64,000 bases of DNA from Acidobacteriaceae bacterium (GTDB lineage Bacteria; Acidobacteriota; Terriglobia; Bryobacterales; Bryobacteraceae), in contig JAFAYI010000024.1 in NCBI GenBank assembly GCA_019240475.1, forward strand, positions 248,001 through 312,000, written 5' to 3'. Numbering within the stretch: the stretch's first letter is position 1; each line of letters opens with the position of its first letter. Below are positions 45,976-55,223 of this stretch, in pieces. Below the pieces are notes generated by a model. The model ran no database searches and had not been told where the DNA came from. It saw nothing but the letters and a program-made list of their open reading frames with translations. A program made the position numbers and the translations under genes.

Positions 45976-48150
45976 ATGCACCGAGTCGCCGCTTTGCTGC
46001 TGTTCTCTTCTCTTGTTCCCGCCCAAACCATTCAGTACTCCGAAGCCCGCAAAGTCTGGCTGATCAACTCCGCCCACAGCGCCTACGCAATGGGCATCGA
46101 CGCCCAAGGCCAGCTCCAGCATCTCTACTGGGGCGGCCCTCTCTGGAGCATCGACGACGTCCCCGCGGCGGCCGAAAGACCAGAGATCTCTTCTTTCGAT
46201 CCCCACCAGATGTACGAAAACGAAGAGTTCCCCGGCTGGGGCGGCCCGCGCTTCTATGAGCCTGCGCTCAAGATCACGCGCGCCGACGGCGATCGCGACC
46301 TCGTACTCCATTACGTCTCCCACGAGATTCACGGCGACACGCTCGACATCACGCTCAATGACATCCGCGACGATATCGAAGCCGTTCTGCATTATCGTTC
46401 CGATGCGCAAACCGGCATCCTCGCGCGCTCGGCCACCATCCGCAACAACACCCGCCAACCCATCACGATCGAGAGCGCGCAATCCGCCACCTGGTATCTG
46501 CCCGCCGGCGAGGGCTATCGTCTCTCCTATCTGAGCGGCCGCTGGGCCGCCGAAACACAGCTCAACCGGGAGCCCATCCAGGAAGGAATGAAAGTGCTCG
46601 AAAGCCGCTTGGGCGAATCCGGCCACAATCTCAATCCCTGGTTTTCCATCGATCGCGATGCCGACGAAGACCACGGCGCCGTCTGGTTCGGCGCCCTCGC
46701 CTGGAGCGGCAACTGGCGCATCACAGTCGAACAAACTCCTTACCGCCAGGTCCGCCTCACCGGCGGATTCAACACGTTCGATTTCGCCTACGTCCTAAAA
46801 CCCGGCGAGTCGCTCGAAACGCCCGTCTTCTATGGCGGCTTCGCGCAGAACGGTTTCGGCGAAGCCTCCCGCCTGCTAGCCTCGCTCGAACGCGCGCGCA
46901 TCGCACCCGGCGGCGCCGCCGCCCCGTTACGCCCCGTACTCTACAACTCCTGGGAAGCCACCGAATTTAACGTCAGCGAAGAAGGCCAGAAGGAGCTCGC
47001 CGCAAAAGCCGCGAAGCTCGGCGTCGAACTCTTCGTCATCGACGACGGATGGTTCGGCAAGCGCAACAACGATCACGCCGGCCTGGGTGACTGGACCCCG
47101 AATCCCCAAAAATTTCCCCACGGCCTCGAGAGCCTCATCGACTACGTCAACAGCCTCGGCATGGACTTCGGCCTCTGGGTCGAGCCCGAAATGGTGAACC
47201 CCAATAGCGACCTCTATCGCGCTCACCCCGACTGGGTCATGAATTTTCCCGGCCGGCCGCGCAGCGAGCTCCGTAACCAGCTAATCCTCAACCTCGCCCG
47301 CGACGATGTCCGCGACCACATCTTCGATGTCCTCGACAAGCTCGCCTCCGCTTACAAAATCAAGTACTTCAAATGGGACATGAACCGCATCTTCTCGGAA
47401 CCCGGCTGGCCCGAAGCCCCCGTCGCCGAACAAAAGGAACTCTGGGTCAAATACGTCTGGAACTACTACGACATCCTTCGCCGCCTGCGCGAAAAACATC
47501 CCGGCCTCAGCATCGAATCCTGCTCCGGTGGCGGGGGCCGCGTCGATCTGGGCGTCCTGCGCTATGTCGACGAGTTCTGGACCTCCGACAATACCGAAGC
47601 ATTCGACCGCCTGCGCATTCAGGAAGGTTTCTCGCAAGCCTACGCCGCGCGCTTCATGTCCGCCTGGGTCACCGACGTACCCAACACGAACCACCGCAGC
47701 ACGCCTCTCGAATACCGCTTTCTCGTCGCCATGCAGGGCGCGCTCGGCATCGGCGCGAACTTGAACAAATGGACGCCTGAGGACGTCAACCTTGCAACCA
47801 AAATGATCGCGCTCTATAAGCAGATCCGCGGCGCCGTGCAGAACGGGAATCTGTACCGCCTTCTCTCACCGCGTGAGCACGACGTCACCGCCAACGAATA
47901 TGTCTCAGAGCACGGCGACACGGCGGTGCTCTTCGCCTTCCGCCATTCCCAGCAATACTCGACGCCCGCTCCCTCCATACGCCTGCGCGGCCTTGAGCCT
48001 CATACGCTTTACCGGCTCGAATCGACCGACGGCAAACTGCTCCCCAATCAAACCGGCCTCAGCGGCGCATATTTGATGCAAAACGGCGTGAACTTAAATC
48101 TGACTGACGACTACGACAGCACGCTCGTCGTGCTGCATCGCCAACAGTAG
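45976..48150 (+). CDS. GH36 alpha-galactosidase, exported
   Basis: 724 residues, typical length for GH36. Signal peptide HRVAALLLFSSLVPAQ, N-terminal beta-supersandwich domain (about 20-310), TIM barrel (about 320-640) and C-terminal beta domain. The nucleophile is Asp468 in FKWDMNR, the acid/base Asp538 in WTSDNTEAFDR, and the substrate-binding SCSGGGGR is present. It removes alpha-1,6-galactose from raffinose-type sugars and galactomannans. Confidence 0.95.
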   Translation: MHRVAALLLFSSLVPAQTIQYSEARKVWLINSAHSAYAMGIDAQGQLQHLYWGGPLWSIDDVPAAAERPEISSFDPHQMYENEEFPGWGGPRFYEPALKITRADGDRDLVLHYVSHEIHGDTLDITLNDIRDDIEAVLHYRSDAQTGILARSATIRNNTRQPITIESAQSATWYLPAGEGYRLSYLSGRWAAETQLNREPIQEGMKVLESRLGESGHNLNPWFSIDRDADEDHGAVWFGALAWSGNWRITVEQTPYRQVRLTGGFNTFDFAYVLKPGESLETPVFYGGFAQNGFGEASRLLASLERARIAPGGAAAPLRPVLYNSWEATEFNVSEEGQKELAAKAAKLGVELFVIDDGWFGKRNNDHAGLGDWTPNPQKFPHGLESLIDYVNSLGMDFGLWVEPEMVNPNSDLYRAHPDWVMNFPGRPRSELRNQLILNLARDDVRDHIFDVLDKLASAYKIKYFKWDMNRIFSEPGWPEAPVAEQKELWVKYVWNYYDILRRLREKHPGLSIESCSGGGGRVDLGVLRYVDEFWTSDNTEAFDRLRIQEGFSQAYAARFMSAWVTDVPNTNHRSTPLEYRFLVAMQGALGIGANLNKWTPEDVNLATKMIALYKQIRGAVQNGNLYRLLSPREHDVTANEYVSEHGDTAVLFAFRHSQQYSTPAPSIRLRGLEPHTLYRLESTDGKLLPNQTGLSGAYLMQNGVNLNLTDDYDSTLVVLHRQQ

Positions 48151-48152
48151 GA

Positions 48153-49058
48153 TTAGGAGCTCGCAGCCGTTAACTTTAATGCGTCTTCCCGGGCCTTCTT
48201 CAGCTTCGCCACCGGATCGCTCGTCGGCAGAAACTCCATCGCAACCACCCGGTCGTATTTCAACTCCGCCAGCTTCCGGTAGATGCTGCCGTAGTTGATC
48301 TCGCCCGTCCCCGGCTCATGCCGCCCCGGTACGTCGGCGATGTGCACCAGCCCCGTGTAGTCGATATTCTTCTGCAGCTTCTCAATTAGGTTGCCTTCTG
48401 AAATCTGCTCATGGAAGAAGTCGTAGAGCAACCGTACCTGCGGATGGTTCACCGCGCGCACAATCTCGAACCCTTCCGCCACCGACGTCATGTAGTACTT
48501 CGGATTCTCTTCCGGGTCGATATTTTCGAGCAGCAGCCGCACCGGCTCGCCCTTGATCTGCTTGCCTTCAATCAAGGCAACTGCCCGCTTCAACCCCTCG
48601 ATACAGCTCTGGTGCTGCGTCTCGCGCGGCATCCCCGGAACCACGTTCCCCGACATAATAATGCACGATGGGCAATCGAGCTTCTCCATCGTCGGCAGCT
48701 CTTTCTGAACATCGGCCAGCATCGCGTCCCGATCTCCCGGATTTCCCACGCCATGCCCCAGCCCCGCCGTCGTATCGAAGGTAATCCCCAACTGCTTTCG
48801 CTTGGCGTTGTTCCGGTTGAACTCTTCCTCGCTCCACTTCTTGTATTCGCCCACTAACTCAACATTCGTGTAGCCGGCCTCCACCACCTTTTCCAGCCGC
48901 TCCTCGAACGGCAGGTTCCGGAACACGGTCCACAGCATTACCGATACCTTAAAGGGCGCGCTGTCCTGGCTCTCCGCCCGCGCAGCCGCTCCGCCCAAAG
49001 CCGCGGCGCCCAGCGCCGCCCCGCCAATGCTCTTTGAAAACGTCCTTCGATCCAACAT
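48153..49058 (-). CDS. Exported hydroxypyruvate-isomerase-like TIM barrel
   Basis: 301 residues. A twin-arginine signal (DRRTFSKSIGGAALGAAALG) precedes a xylose-isomerase-like barrel. Metal ligands are likely the Glu in LLLENIDPEE, Asp in LLYDFFHEQ, His in HIADVPGRHE and Glu in VAMEFLPT; the HIADVPGRHEPGTGEINY segment is typical of the Hyi group. With the two others in the window it makes three such barrels, two with Tat-like signals. Six bases lie between lepB and this start. Substrate unknown. Confidence 0.87.
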   Translation of the reverse strand: MLDRRTFSKSIGGAALGAAALGGAAARAESQDSAPFKVSVMLWTVFRNLPFEERLEKVVEAGYTNVELVGEYKKWSEEEFNRNNAKRKQLGITFDTTAGLGHGVGNPGDRDAMLADVQKELPTMEKLDCPSCIIMSGNVVPGMPRETQHQSCIEGLKRAVALIEGKQIKGEPVRLLLENIDPEENPKYYMTSVAEGFEIVRAVNHPQVRLLYDFFHEQISEGNLIEKLQKNIDYTGLVHIADVPGRHEPGTGEINYGSIYRKLAELKYDRVVAMEFLPTSDPVAKLKKAREDALKLTAASS

Positions 49059-49064
49059 ATCTTT

Positions 49065-49898
49065 CTATGGCTCCGGCACTCCTCGATTGATTGTCAGCGG
49101 ATGATCCGGCAGCTTCGAATCCGGAAATCCGCGCACCACATTCAACGTCCGCTCCCACCGCGTTCGTGTAAAAAAATGCTCGCCCAAATCCACCAGGTGC
49201 GTCAGCATCGAACCCGCCGTCTGTCCCGTCAAGTCTTCGGTGGAAGCCCGATACGACCAATAAATCAAGAATGGCTTGCCGACGATATTCTCTCGCGGCA
49301 CGAATCCCCAATACCGGCTATCGGAAGAATTGTCGCGGTTGTCGCCCATCGCGAAATACATCCCCGCCGGCACTACCACTTCGCCGTTCACCACATCGCG
49401 CTCCAGCATCTCTTCCTGCGATTGCCGCGCCTGCTCTTCTTTGACCGGAAGGCAGCACTGTGTCGGAAAATTATCCGCGTCGGCATCATATACATACTTG
49501 TGATACACATACGGCTCGTTCAGCCTCGCGCCGTTGCGATACACTACGCCCCGGTCTATCTTCAGCCGGTCCCCCGGCGCTCCAATCAGCCGTTTCACCA
49601 GCGTCTCGCTCAGGTCCGCTGGATATCGAAACACGATAATGTCGCCGTGCTTCGGCTCCTCATACGGCAGCAGGTACTTACTCACCCGGCCTGCGGGCGA
49701 ATAAGCCAATTTATCGACTAACAAATGATCGCCCACCAGTAGCGTGTCCTGCATCGATCCAGTCGGAATCACGAACGCTTCGGCGAGCGTCGTCGTTCCA
49801 AACAACAGCAGCAAAATCGTAACCGCCCACTCGGCGATACCGTTCCGTTTTCGTTCCGGTTCCGCAACCCGTTTCGCGCTTTTCATTGGTGACCCCAT
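49065..49898 (-). CDS. lepB: Signal peptidase I
   Basis: About 277 residues from the ATG at 49898; ATG at 49886 is equally plausible, and an upstream in-frame ATG would overlap the HAD gene. One N-terminal membrane helix precedes the catalytic Ser48 in VIPTGSMQDTL. The general base is Lys102 in LVKRLIGAPGD, and AMGDNRDNSSDSRYWGF is the conserved box. A loop of about 50 residues with a Cys-Cys pair (FPTQCCLPVKEE) separates boxes D and E. It cleaves Sec and Tat signal peptides, of which this window has many. Confidence 0.94.
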   Translation of the reverse strand: MGSPMKSAKRVAEPERKRNGIAEWAVTILLLLFGTTTLAEAFVIPTGSMQDTLLVGDHLLVDKLAYSPAGRVSKYLLPYEEPKHGDIIVFRYPADLSETLVKRLIGAPGDRLKIDRGVVYRNGARLNEPYVYHKYVYDADADNFPTQCCLPVKEEQARQSQEEMLERDVVNGEVVVPAGMYFAMGDNRDNSSDSRYWGFVPRENIVGKPFLIYWSYRASTEDLTGQTAGSMLTHLVDLGEHFFTRTRWERTLNVVRGFPDSKLPDHPLTINRGVPEP

Positions 49899-49905
49899 TA
49901 TCGCG

Positions 49906-50595
49906 TCAAAGAATCTGCTCCGCTCGCAGTTGCTCAAGCGTTGTTACCAGCACATCCGGCGCCGCCGCCGCCAGTTCCTCGCGCCCAATTACCCCAGTCG
50001 CAACAGCCACGGCGAGAAATCCATTTGCCCTCGCCGCCCGAATATCGTTCGGATGATCGCCGATCAGGCACGTCCGGCGCTCCGCCTCAATCAACCCCTG
50101 CGCCGCCGCCCGCTCTCGCGCCACCCGCGCCACCTCGCTCCGCGTCGCCCCATCCTCCGCGAATCCACCCACTGCGAAGTAATCGCGAATCCCCGCGAGT
50201 TCCATCTTCCGCCATCCAATTCTGCTCAAATTCCCCGTCACCAGCCCCATCACGGCCCCCCGCCCGCGTAGCTCTTCGAGAACCCCAGGCACGCCCGGAC
50301 ACAGCGCGCTCCGCAGATCCACATCGCAGTTTGCACAGTAGAAACTCTGGCATTCGTGCAGGATCTCCTCACGTTCGCCCGCGCCCGCGCCCGCGCCCGT
50401 ATGCCCCGCCGCCTCCAACATCGCCCGGATCAAATCGCAATCGAGCATGCCCGCTGTCGATATTCCTTTAAAACTCGTCTCGACGCCCGTCACTCGCCTG
50501 ATCCCCTCGATCAAGGCGTTCTTATGATCCTCCCCCGCCCGCCGCAGCAGCGTACCATCTATATCGAACAGCACCAGCGCTTGCGCCAAGCTCAT
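49906..50595 (-). CDS. HAD-superfamily phosphatase (phosphoglycolate-phosphatase-like)
   Basis: 229 residues. Catalytic motif I is LFDIDGTLL (nucleophile Asp and general acid Asp), motif II is GLVTGNLS, and motif IV is LIGDHPNDIRAARA. A helical cap lies between motifs I and II. Probably dephosphorylates a small metabolite. A run of AGAGAGAG in the cap is encoded by a four-fold hexamer repeat. First gene of HAD-lepB-isomerase. Confidence 0.88.
   Translation of the reverse strand: MSLAQALVLFDIDGTLLRRAGEDHKNALIEGIRRVTGVETSFKGISTAGMLDCDLIRAMLEAAGHTGAGAGAGEREEILHECQSFYCANCDVDLRSALCPGVPGVLEELRGRGAVMGLVTGNLSRIGWRKMELAGIRDYFAVGGFAEDGATRSEVARVARERAAAQGLIEAERRTCLIGDHPNDIRAARANGFLAVAVATGVIGREELAAAAPDVLVTTLEQLRAEQIL
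50376..50399. repeat. (CGCCCG)4 hexanucleotide tandem repeat
   Basis: Four perfect copies of CGCCCG inside the HAD gene. A change in copy number would add or remove Ala-Gly pairs without shifting the frame. Confidence 0.8.
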
Positions 50596-50616
50596 AAACT
50601 ATTAAAGGACCATCCC

Positions 50617-52329
50617 ATGATGACTCGCCGCGAACTCCTGGGCGCCGCCGCGGTCGCCTGCACCGGTTTCGGCGCCACTCGCCAAGTATTGCAGCAGCTT
50701 GATTATGGCCAGGTACAAATCGACCCCGGCCCGCTCCAAACTCAATTCGAGCAAACCCACGCGCTGCTCATGAGCCTCGATGAAGACAGTCTCTTGCGTC
50801 CTTTCCGCATCCGCGAAGGCATGCCCGCACCCGGTCGCGATCTCGGCGGATGGTACGACGCCGATGGTTTCGCCCCCGCCTGCACATTCGGTCAATGGGT
50901 CTCCGCGCTCGCCCGCTATTACGCCGCCACGCACGACTCCGCCACTCGCCAAAAGGTCGCCCGCCTCGTGCGCGCCTATGCCGCTACCGTGGAGCCCGGC
51001 GGCAAGGTTTACATCCATAACCGATTTCCCGCTTATCTCTACGACAAAACCGTTTGCGGCCTCATCGACGCGCACCAGTTTGCCGGCGATCCTCTCGCGC
51101 TCCCCACTTTGCGGCGCGCCACCGACGCCGCGCTTCCCTACCTTCCGCCCAAGGCCATGCCGCATCGCGACACCCCCGTCCTCCACCACGAAGACTTCAC
51201 CGAGCACTGTTGGGACGAAAGCTACACTCTCCCCGAAAATCAATTCATCGCCTGGCAGCGCACCGGCGACCCGCGTCACCGCGCCCTCGCCCAGCGCTTC
51301 CTATTCAACGACGAATACTTCGATCCGCTCTCGCGCAACGAAAATGTATTGCCCGGCCGCCATGCTTACAGCCATGTCAACTGCTTAAGCTCCGCCGCCA
51401 TGGCATACCTCGTGCTCGGCGACGACAAGTATCTGCGCGCCGCCCGCAACGGCTTCGGCTTCGTCCAGGCCCAAAGCTTCGCAACCGGCGGTTGGGGTCC
51501 CGACGAGCACTTTGTTCCGCCCGGCAGCGGCAAGCTCGGCGACAGCCTCGCGTCCCAACACGCCAGCTTCGAAACACCCTGCGGCGCCTACGGCCATTTC
51601 AAAATCACGCGCTATCTCCTCCGCATCACCCGCGACTCTCGTTATGGCGACAGCATGGAGCGCGTGCTCTATAACACCGTGCTCGGCGCCAAGCCCCTTC
51701 AGCCCGACGGCCGCGCCTTCTACTACTCCGATTACACCTTCCAAGGCCGCAAGACTTATCATCCCGACAAGTGGCCCTGCTGCTCCGGAACTCTGCCGCA
51801 AGTCGCCGCCGATTACCGCGTCAGCCCCTACCTGCGCGACAAAGACGATCTCTACGTCAACCTCTACATCCCTTCCTCCGTCAAATGGAACGGACGCTCT
51901 CTTCGTCAAACGACCGCCTATCCCGCCTCGGACTCCATCCGCCTCGCCCTCACAACGCCCTCGCCCGCAACCTTCTCCATTTTTCTCCGCATCCCCGAAT
52001 GGACGCGCTCGCCGCGTGTCACCGTCGGCGGCGCTCCCGATTCACGCGCGCTCACGCCCGGCGCCTTCGCCGAAATCCGCCGCGAATGGAAAACCGGCGA
52101 CCGCATCGAACTCGAACTTCCTCGGCCCAGGCGGCTTGAGCCTGTCGACGCACAGCATCCCAACGTCGTCGCCCTGCTCGAAGGCCCGCTCGTGCTCATG
52201 GCCGTCGGCGGCGTTCCCTCTCAACTCACTCGCGCCGATCTCCTCCGCGGCAATGCTGCGCTCACTCTCAAACCCTTCGCCCAAATCCAGGACGAACCGT
52301 ATTCCACCTACATTCGTGTCGCCTCTTAA
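50617..52329 (+). CDS. GH127-family protein (beta-L-arabinofuranosidase-like), Tat signal
   Basis: 570 residues from the ATG at 50617, with an AAAGGA site; longer in-frame starts run antisense through the HAD gene. TRRELLGAAAVACTG is a twin-arginine signal. The (alpha/alpha)6 barrel of GH127 follows, with YTFQGRKTYH, then CCSGTLPQ at about 388-395. In the family the Cys pair binds zinc and one Cys is the nucleophile. The usual E-x-C partner motif reads FETPCGAYG here, one residue wider. It likely removes beta-L-arabinofuranose from plant glycans, but activity is uncertain. Confidence 0.85.
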   Translation: MMTRRELLGAAAVACTGFGATRQVLQQLDYGQVQIDPGPLQTQFEQTHALLMSLDEDSLLRPFRIREGMPAPGRDLGGWYDADGFAPACTFGQWVSALARYYAATHDSATRQKVARLVRAYAATVEPGGKVYIHNRFPAYLYDKTVCGLIDAHQFAGDPLALPTLRRATDAALPYLPPKAMPHRDTPVLHHEDFTEHCWDESYTLPENQFIAWQRTGDPRHRALAQRFLFNDEYFDPLSRNENVLPGRHAYSHVNCLSSAAMAYLVLGDDKYLRAARNGFGFVQAQSFATGGWGPDEHFVPPGSGKLGDSLASQHASFETPCGAYGHFKITRYLLRITRDSRYGDSMERVLYNTVLGAKPLQPDGRAFYYSDYTFQGRKTYHPDKWPCCSGTLPQVAADYRVSPYLRDKDDLYVNLYIPSSVKWNGRSLRQTTAYPASDSIRLALTTPSPATFSIFLRIPEWTRSPRVTVGGAPDSRALTPGAFAEIRREWKTGDRIELELPRPRRLEPVDAQHPNVVALLEGPLVLMAVGGVPSQLTRADLLRGNAALTLKPFAQIQDEPYSTYIRVAS

Positions 52330-53636
52330 TGTCCGAAACTCGCCAGCAACCCCACTGCCGCCGCGGCTGTTAATACCAGCGCGATCCAGCCGCACCAATT
52401 CATCCACGGCTCGTTTACCTGCTCGCCCATCACCTCCGGATTCCGCGTCAGCAGAATCACCAGCGCGATGCTCGGCGGCGCCAACAACCCGTTAAACACA
52501 GACGCCCAAAACAATAGCTGTATCGGATGCAATCCCGCGTAGATCAGAGCCACGCCAAGCAGCGCCGAGACCACTAGAATCGCGTAGAACTTTGGCGCGA
52601 TGCTGACCTTCGCCTCGAGCGACGCCCGCCACCGAAACGCCTCGGCCCCCGCGTATGCGCTTGAGCCCGCCAGTGCCGGAATCGCCAGCAGCCCGGTCCC
52701 AATCACGCCCAACGCAAACAGCCATGTCGCCGCGGGCCCCGCGATCGGTCCCAGCGCCGCCGCCGCGTCTTTCGCTGTCGCGATGTTCGTCTTTCCGTGC
52801 GCGAACAGCGTCGCCGCCGTCGTCAGCGTTATGAAATACGTAATCAGCTTCGAAATGAAAGATCCGGTGAAGACATCCGTCCGCGTCCGCTCCAACCGTT
52901 CCTCGGAAGGCGGATCGGCGACATTCATAAAGCGCTTCCGGCGGCAGTATTCCGATTCCACCTCTTGCGACACCTGCCAAAATAAAAAGTACGGCGACAT
53001 CGTCGCGCCCATGATCGCCACCACGACCGCCAGATACTGGTTCGACCACCGAAACGACGGAACGAATGTATGCATCAGCAGCGCCCGCAAATCCGGCTTC
53101 GCCAGCACTCCTGAAATCACGTAAACAAACAACACCAGGCACAGCCACTTGAATACGCGCTCCAGCACTCGATAGGGAAAATACAGCAGCAATCCCACAA
53201 TTGCCACCACATATACAGCGGTCCATACATAGGCGGAGACGCCGCTCACCATATCCGTCACTTCCGCCATGCCGCCCAGGTCCGCGCCGATCGTTACCGT
53301 ATTGGCCGCAATCAACAAGCCGCACATCGAGAACAAGATCCACTTGGGATAGCGCGTACGAACATCGCGCACCAGCCCGCGCTTGGTCACCAGCCCCAGC
53401 CGCGAGCACATCAACTGTATGGCCGCCAGCAGCGGAAGCGTGAACAACGACGTCCACAGCGTCAAGTACCCGAACGCCGCGCCCGCGATCGAGTACGTCA
53501 CGATGCACGACGGATCGTCGTTCGCCGCGCCGCTGATCACGCCCGGCCCGCAGTTGCGGAATACAGAGGTTAACCAGAAGCGTCGTTCTTTCGAGGCCTC
53601 GGGAGCCGGAGCCGGCCCTCGCGCAGGTGTACTCAC
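52326..53636 (-). CDS. Nramp-family metal transporter, non-canonical binding site
   Basis: 436 residues, about eleven helices. The first-helix motif, normally DPGN, reads DDPSC (Asp41 kept, Asn replaced by Cys44). The sixth-helix MPH reads MSPY (Met replaced by Ser214, His by Tyr216). These residues bind Mn/Fe in canonical Nramp, so specificity may differ. It follows the DNA-ligase gene by 48 bp. Its stop shares the bases TTAA with the convergent GH127 stop. Confidence 0.88.
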   Translation of the reverse strand: MSTPARGPAPAPEASKERRFWLTSVFRNCGPGVISGAANDDPSCIVTYSIAGAAFGYLTLWTSLFTLPLLAAIQLMCSRLGLVTKRGLVRDVRTRYPKWILFSMCGLLIAANTVTIGADLGGMAEVTDMVSGVSAYVWTAVYVVAIVGLLLYFPYRVLERVFKWLCLVLFVYVISGVLAKPDLRALLMHTFVPSFRWSNQYLAVVVAIMGATMSPYFLFWQVSQEVESEYCRRKRFMNVADPPSEERLERTRTDVFTGSFISKLITYFITLTTAATLFAHGKTNIATAKDAAAALGPIAGPAATWLFALGVIGTGLLAIPALAGSSAYAGAEAFRWRASLEAKVSIAPKFYAILVVSALLGVALIYAGLHPIQLLFWASVFNGLLAPPSIALVILLTRNPEVMGEQVNEPWMNWCGWIALVLTAAAAVGLLASFGH

Positions 53637-53684
53637 GGAGGTGTGACTGGCGCGCGTACTCGCCAGTTACCGTGCGCCGCTCGC

Positions 53685-55217
53685 CTAAGTAGTTATACCG
53701 GCAAGTTTCTGCACGGTCTCAAACGTATCCGCGTCCCCCGCCGACTTATCCGGTCGGTAGCGCTTCACTCGTGCGAATCGCAGCGCCAGCCCGCTCTCGT
53801 ACCGAGGGCTGATTTGAATCTCGTTGAACGCGATCTCGGCCACTAGTTTCGGCGCCACATACACGGTGTACTTATCTCGCGAGATCTCCAGTTTCAAAAA
53901 TTCCTGCGTCTGCCACGCGAGCATTTCATCCGTCAAGCCCTTGAACGTTTTTCCCAGCATCGCGAACCCGCCCTTCGCGGCGTCTCGCGCGCCCAGGTGC
54001 AGGTTGCTAAGCCAGCCCTGCCGCCGCCCATTTCCCCACTCCGCCGCAAGAATCACCAGGTCTAGCGTTCGTGCCCGTTTAATCTTGAGCCAGCTTTGCC
54101 CGCGCGCCCCCGCCGCGTATCCCGCGCCCCGCGCCTTCGCCATGATGCCTTCATGCCCTTGCTCTAGCGCTCCGTGCAGGAATTCTTCCGCGTCCTCCGG
54201 GCTTGCTGTCACCACGTGCGGAACCAGCATCTCCGGCCTCGCCACCCGCGCCAGCTCCTCGAAGCGCCGCGCCTGCGGCTCATCGATCATGCTCCCGCCG
54301 TTCAGGTAAATAAGGTCGAACCAGAACGGAAACATCGGCAGCTCGGCCATCATGCGGTCCACATCCAGCTTGCGTCCGAAGCGCCGCATCGAAACCTGAA
54401 ACGGCTGCGGCCTCCCTTCCGAGTCCAGGCTCAAAACCTCGCCGTCCAGAATCAAATCCCGCGCGGGCATCGCGCGCGCCGCCGCCGCCACCTCCGGCAC
54501 CGCGCCCGTCACATCGTTCATTCGCCGCGAGTACACCACCACTTCGTCGCCCGATTTGTGCGCCTGCACGCGCGCTCCGTCGAACTTATATTCGAGCGCC
54601 GCCTCTCCCAGCTCGTGAATCGCCTCGCTCGCATCTTCCGCCGTCTGCGCCAGCATGGGCTGCACAGGCCGAAACAATTGCACGTCGAATTGTGCCAGCC
54701 CCGCCTCGCCCGCTTCCATCACAGGCCGCGCAATTGCCTGCGCGCTTCCCGCAAGCATCGCCGCCCTTCGGATTCGCTCCGGCGCGAGCCCCGACGCCTT
54801 CGCCAGCGCCTCCAGCATAATTCCTTCAAGCGCGCCCTGCCGCAGCTCGCCCATCAGCAGTCGCGCCAGGAAATGCTGTTCCTCCGCAGTCGCCTGCGCC
54901 AGCAAACGATTCAGCAGCTCGCGCCGCCTCTGCTCCGATCCGCGGCCCGCGACCGCCGCCAATTCGCCGATCGTGCGGTCCACTCCTGCCAGATCCAAAC
55001 TCGCCGTGCCCGCCGCCGCCGCGTTCGCCTCTCGCAGCGTCGCGTACCCGATCCCGATGCGGTTCTGTCTCGCGCCGCCCGACAAAAACGCAACGGCAAT
55101 TTCCACTTCTTCCGGCGTCAGGCGCTTCAGCAGCTCCGCCACCCGCGCCGTTTTCTCCAGCCGCCCTGGCGTCTCCGCGATTCGATTCGAAGTAGCGACT
55201 AACTCCGCGAGCAGCAT
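53685..55217 (-). CDS. ATP-dependent DNA ligase
   Basis: 510 residues, the archaeal/bacterial LigB-type architecture. An N-terminal helical DNA-binding domain (1-180) is followed by the adenylation domain, with the nucleotidyl lysine Lys211 in EYKFDGARVQ. Further motifs are DLILDGEVLSLD, FPFWFDLIYL and GHEGIMAKARG, with the final WLKIKRARTLDLVILAAEWG. An OB-fold C-terminus ends it. Likely an auxiliary repair ligase next to the NAD-dependent LigA, which is not in this window. It lies six bases after the AhpD-like gene. Confidence 0.93.
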   Translation of the reverse strand: MLLAELVATSNRIAETPGRLEKTARVAELLKRLTPEEVEIAVAFLSGGARQNRIGIGYATLREANAAAAGTASLDLAGVDRTIGELAAVAGRGSEQRRRELLNRLLAQATAEEQHFLARLLMGELRQGALEGIMLEALAKASGLAPERIRRAAMLAGSAQAIARPVMEAGEAGLAQFDVQLFRPVQPMLAQTAEDASEAIHELGEAALEYKFDGARVQAHKSGDEVVVYSRRMNDVTGAVPEVAAAARAMPARDLILDGEVLSLDSEGRPQPFQVSMRRFGRKLDVDRMMAELPMFPFWFDLIYLNGGSMIDEPQARRFEELARVARPEMLVPHVVTASPEDAEEFLHGALEQGHEGIMAKARGAGYAAGARGQSWLKIKRARTLDLVILAAEWGNGRRQGWLSNLHLGARDAAKGGFAMLGKTFKGLTDEMLAWQTQEFLKLEISRDKYTVYVAPKLVAEIAFNEIQISPRYESGLALRFARVKRYRPDKSAGDADTFETVQKLAGITT

Positions 55218-55223
55218 CCCGCG

